Under the pieces are notes generated by a model that was not told where the DNA came from, did not search any database, and saw nothing but the letters and a program-made list of their open reading frames with translations. The position numbers were made by a program, and so were the translations under genes. DNA of 64,000 nucleotides from positions 62,001-126,000 of the forward strand of contig NZ_KQ948938.1 in the NCBI RefSeq assembly GCF_001514235.1, written 5' to 3'. Within the stretch, counting starts at the first letter, position 1. Each line of letters opens with the position of its first letter. Source of the stretch: Streptomyces caeruleatus (GTDB lineage Bacteria; Actinomycetota; Actinomycetes; Streptomycetales; Streptomycetaceae). Below are positions 61,643-64,000 of the stretch, piece by piece.

Positions 61643-62293
61643 ATGTCTCTGGGAGAGAGTCGTCGCGACGCTTCGCAACCTCCGGTGCCAAGGCAGGAGA
61701 GGGGGAGACGCCGGAGGCTGGGGCGCTGGCGAACAGCTGAGCGGCGGACGGTGGAGCGCGATCTTCACCGCCGACTGCGGCAGGAGCTGCGCGAGCTCGG
61801 CATCCACCCGCCTCTCGACGTGGAGGAGCTGGTCAAGGCGCTCAGCGAGAGGCGCGGACGCCCGATCGTCCTGCGGTCCTTCCCGCTGGAGAAGCCGGGG
61901 CCCTCAGGGCTGTGGGTCGATACGCCGCAGATGGACGTGATCCTTTACCAGCAGGAGACGACCCGGCTGCACCAGCGGCAGATCATCCTCCACGAGATCC
62001 TCCACATCCTGGTCGCCGAGTGGGAAAAGGACCAGGCCGAGGGGTCGCCGGAGGAATCCCCGGACGACTTCGTCGAGGGTTGGGCGACCCTCATTCCCGT
62101 ACTCGATCCCAAGCTGATCCGGCGGGTCGCCCGCCGCTGCTCGTACGAGGACAGGGAGGAGTGCTCGGTCGAGCTCGCGGCCACGATCATCCTGGAGTGG
62201 TCCTCGGTGCTCGACGAACTCCCCCCTCTGTCGGAGGACCCGGAGGTACGTCGGGTCCAGTCGGCCCTGGGCGACCGGCGAGGGTGGCTGTAA
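61643..62293 (+). CDS. ImmA/IrrE-family zinc metallopeptidase
   Basis: The protein has 216 residues, ATG 61643 after AAGGG. The zinc motif is HEILH at about residues 119-123 in QIILHEILHILVAEW, with a Glu in a later helix (DDFVEGWATLIP) as a likely third ligand. The N-terminal 40 residues are basic and Arg-rich. Enzymes of this family cut repressors, as ImmA does in ICEBs1 and IrrE in Deinococcus. Here no XRE gene is adjacent; instead the gene is 3 bases from a membrane protein gene and close to an amidohydrolase. The trio recurs in streptomycetes as I recall, but its role is not known. Confidence 0.85.
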   Translation: MSLGESRRDASQPPVPRQERGRRRRLGRWRTAERRTVERDLHRRLRQELRELGIHPPLDVEELVKALSERRGRPIVLRSFPLEKPGPSGLWVDTPQMDVILYQQETTRLHQRQIILHEILHILVAEWEKDQAEGSPEESPDDFVEGWATLIPVLDPKLIRRVARRCSYEDREECSVELAATIILEWSSVLDELPPLSEDPEVRRVQSALGDRRGWL

Positions 62294-62296
62294 CCA

Positions 62297-63412
62297 GTGA
62301 GCGGGATACTCCTGCTGATCATCGCGGCTGCCGTCGTGTGGAGGCTTTACCTCTGGTCCCGGGCCCCGCATGACGCTCCCACGAGGTCGGTCGCCCTCTG
62401 CCTGCTGAGCGCGGGCCTGTCGTACCCCGTGGCCATGCCTGGCGGCACCACCGGTATCGACACCGTGGCCGGGCACGGCACGGCGAAGCTGATTCAGAAC
62501 GTCCTGTTGCTGCTGACGGTCTACTTCCTGATGTGCTTCTACCTGTACTCGGCCGATGGGTCGGCGGCGCGACGTCGCGCGCAGTGGGAAGCCGTCGTCG
62601 TGTCCGCGGTCACTGTGGCGATCATCCTGGCGGCAGTGACCGTGCCGCACGAGGACTTCGCCGGCTCGTTCAGCACGGCGGACATGACGATCCCGCAGAT
62701 CGCCTTCTTCTACGCCGGCGCGGGCCTGTACCTGATGTACGCGCTCGGCGCCGCCGGACGGTGGACCGCACGCTATGCCCGCGTGTCGAGCCGACCGCAC
62801 GCCACAGGGCTGTGGATGACGGCGATCGGCCTCGGCGCCATGGCGGTGGCGTGCGCCGTCCGCGCGGTCTTCGTCACCGTCCGCTGGAGCGGCGGAACGG
62901 TTCCGGACCGGCTCACGGCCGGCGTGGCGTTCTGGCTCGTAGCGTCGATCCTGCTCTTCGTCGCGGGCATCACCTATTCGGCGAGTCGCTCCAGGATCAC
63001 GGCCATCCGGCTGTGGCTGCGGCGGCGCCGCGATCACCGTCGGCTGAGCCCCTTGTGGCAGCTGCTGACCGACGTCTACCCGGAGAACGAACTTCGCCCC
63101 GCCTCCCGCCGTCTGTGGGACCGGTGGCGGGCGCGTGGCGTGCACCGCCGCTACCACCGGCGGATAGTGGAATGCCGGGACGGCCTGGTCGACATCAGCC
63201 CCTACCTCGTCGATGAGGACGGTGACGCCGACCTGCTCAGCCTGGAGCCGGCGGAACTCGCGAGCCGACTGCGGCGTGCCGCCGACACGATCCGACAGGG
63301 CTCGCCGGCGCCGGGACAGGCAGTGCCGCTCGCGGTGCCGAAGGAGGACGACCGGGAGGCGGACGTCCGTCAGTTGATCGCGGTGTCGGAAGCGCTCCGG
63401 CTGACCGCGTAA
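62297..63412 (+). CDS. MAB_1171c-type multi-pass membrane protein
   Basis: The protein has 371 residues, GTG 62297, 3 bases after the metallopeptidase gene. Seven hydrophobic helices cover about residues 1-235 (for example ILLLIIAAAVVW, NVLLLLTVYFLMCFYLY, AVTVAIILAAV, GLWMTAIGLGAMAVACAV). The last 135 residues are soluble and helical, with RLSPLWQLLTDVYPENELRP, which is the signature start of the MAB_1171c cytoplasmic domain. It may sense a signal in the membrane or transport. Proteins of this family usually accompany an XRE or ImmA gene. The function is not established. Confidence 0.85.
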   Translation: MSGILLLIIAAAVVWRLYLWSRAPHDAPTRSVALCLLSAGLSYPVAMPGGTTGIDTVAGHGTAKLIQNVLLLLTVYFLMCFYLYSADGSAARRRAQWEAVVVSAVTVAIILAAVTVPHEDFAGSFSTADMTIPQIAFFYAGAGLYLMYALGAAGRWTARYARVSSRPHATGLWMTAIGLGAMAVACAVRAVFVTVRWSGGTVPDRLTAGVAFWLVASILLFVAGITYSASRSRITAIRLWLRRRRDHRRLSPLWQLLTDVYPENELRPASRRLWDRWRARGVHRRYHRRIVECRDGLVDISPYLVDEDGDADLLSLEPAELASRLRRAADTIRQGSPAPGQAVPLAVPKEDDREADVRQLIAVSEALRLTA

Positions 63413-63441
63413 CCGTAGAAGTAAGAGGGAGACCTAACGAG

Positions 63442-64000
63442 ATGCTGATCACCGCCAGCCGGGTCCTTACCGGCTCCGGGACGTACCTGGAGGACGGTGC
63501 CGTCCTCGTCGAGGGCGACTCGATCGCCGCGGTTGGGCCACGGGCCCAGCTCGCCGACCGGGTCGGCGTGGACGGGAAGCACCTGGCGTTCCCCGACGCG
63601 ACGGTGCTGCCCGGACTGATCGACGCCCACGTGCATCTCGCGTTCGACGGCGGCGGCGACCCGGTGGCCACCCTCGCCGAGTCGAGAGACGAGAAGCTGC
63701 TGGAGGACATGCGCCGACGCGCGCAGCAGCTCCTGTCCAGCGGGGTCACGACGGTCCGGGACCTGGGAGACCGCAACGGCCTGGCACTCCGCCTGGACGA
63801 GGAGATCAGCCGAGGCGGCACGCCCGGCCCACGCATAGTGTCCGCGGGCACGCCGGCCACCCCTCCTGGCGGGCACTGCCACTTCCTGGGCGGCGAGGTC
63901 TCAGGCGTGGACCAGGTCCGCGATCTCGTACGGCGCAACCTCGCGGCGGGCGCGGGCGTGATCAAGGCCATGGTGACCGGAGGCGGCCTGACCAAGGACG
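63442..64000 (+). CDS. Metal-dependent amidohydrolase, N-terminal part
   Basis: ATG 63442, preceded by GAGGGAGACC, 29 bases after the membrane protein gene. The gene runs off the window; 186 residues are visible. The beta-strand DATVLPGLIDAHVHLAFDG with HXH at about residues 63-65 binds the first metal, and GVTTVRDLGDRNG follows, both typical of imidazolonepropionase/Xaa-Pro-type amidohydrolases. The metal lysine and later His residues lie near or beyond the window end (IKAMVTGGG is present). It likely hydrolyses a cyclic amide or a dipeptide; no substrate can be given. It is the third gene of the metallopeptidase operon. Confidence 0.9.
   Translation, partial: MLITASRVLTGSGTYLEDGAVLVEGDSIAAVGPRAQLADRVGVDGKHLAFPDATVLPGLIDAHVHLAFDGGGDPVATLAESRDEKLLEDMRRRAQQLLSSGVTTVRDLGDRNGLALRLDEEISRGGTPGPRIVSAGTPATPPGGHCHFLGGEVSGVDQVRDLVRRNLAAGAGVIKAMVTGGGLTKD

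Noticed and set aside
13782..64000. CRISPR array.
   Set aside because: No regularly spaced repeats were seen in the accessory region.

Overview
This is chromosomal DNA of a Streptomyces or a very close relative. It has very high G+C, frequent GTG and TTG starts, gene ends that overlap the next start (ATGA, GTGA, TGATG), and a conserved left flank. That flank runs hppA (partial), a lipoprotein, a methyltransferase, a small membrane protein, topA, an MFS-thymidylate kinase fusion, holB, a secreted tripeptidyl-aminopeptidase and a tRNA-Thr(CGT). The order matches the core chromosome of streptomycetes as I know it.

Everything to the right of the tRNA-Thr (about 13.8 kb onward) looks accessory. 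From 14.0 to 17.8 kb lie orphan unknown genes. From 18.0 to 22.6 kb lies an integration module: tyrosine integrase, XRE repressor, short HTH protein, and a large protein with what looks like a decayed ParA-type ATPase fold. From 23.3 to 26.4 kb lie an RsbW-like ATPase, a protein with four tandem HTH units and a second glutamyl-tRNA synthetase. From 26.4 to 35.2 kb a tightly coupled eight-gene minus-strand operon encodes two glycosyltransferases, a hydroxyacid dehydrogenase, two radical SAM enzymes, a nucleotidyltransferase, a carbamoyltransferase and an HD protein. I read it as an uncharacterised natural-product pathway.

From 35.7 to 39.5 kb an integrase with an embedded LacI-type DNA-binding domain is followed by a single-chain GHKL ATPase/PD-(D/E)XK nuclease, a likely defence gene. 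From 39.6 to 43.9 kb lie a HAD phosphatase, an XRE regulator and a four-gene operon of unknowns. From 44.0 to 51.3 kb lie an amino-acid permease, a glutamine-synthetase-like ligase, two APH-type kinases and a frameshifted ABC exporter. From 51.5 to 54.4 kb a visibly lower-G+C pair encodes a nuclease-like protein and a HEPN-like protein. From 54.6 to 57.5 kb one gene encodes two RNase III-like folds alternating with two dsRNA-binding domains, with the RNase III catalytic acids apparently lost. The right end holds a Nudix hydrolase, a DUF6879/DUF6082 group, a PPOX protein, and an ImmA/IrrE, membrane protein and amidohydrolase operon cut by the window edge.

Four copies of one extended regulatory element, TGTCAA, then 21-22 bases, then CGGACA-N3-TGTCC(G), precede the RsbW-like gene, the biosynthetic operon, the HAD gene and the 42.1-kb operon. 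They suggest one regulon across 20 kb, probably involving the XRE protein at 40.7 kb, with the integrase/GHKL module inserted inside it. The two strongest novelty candidates are the tandem pseudo-RNase III protein and this shared element. Family assignments were made by eye, without database searches.
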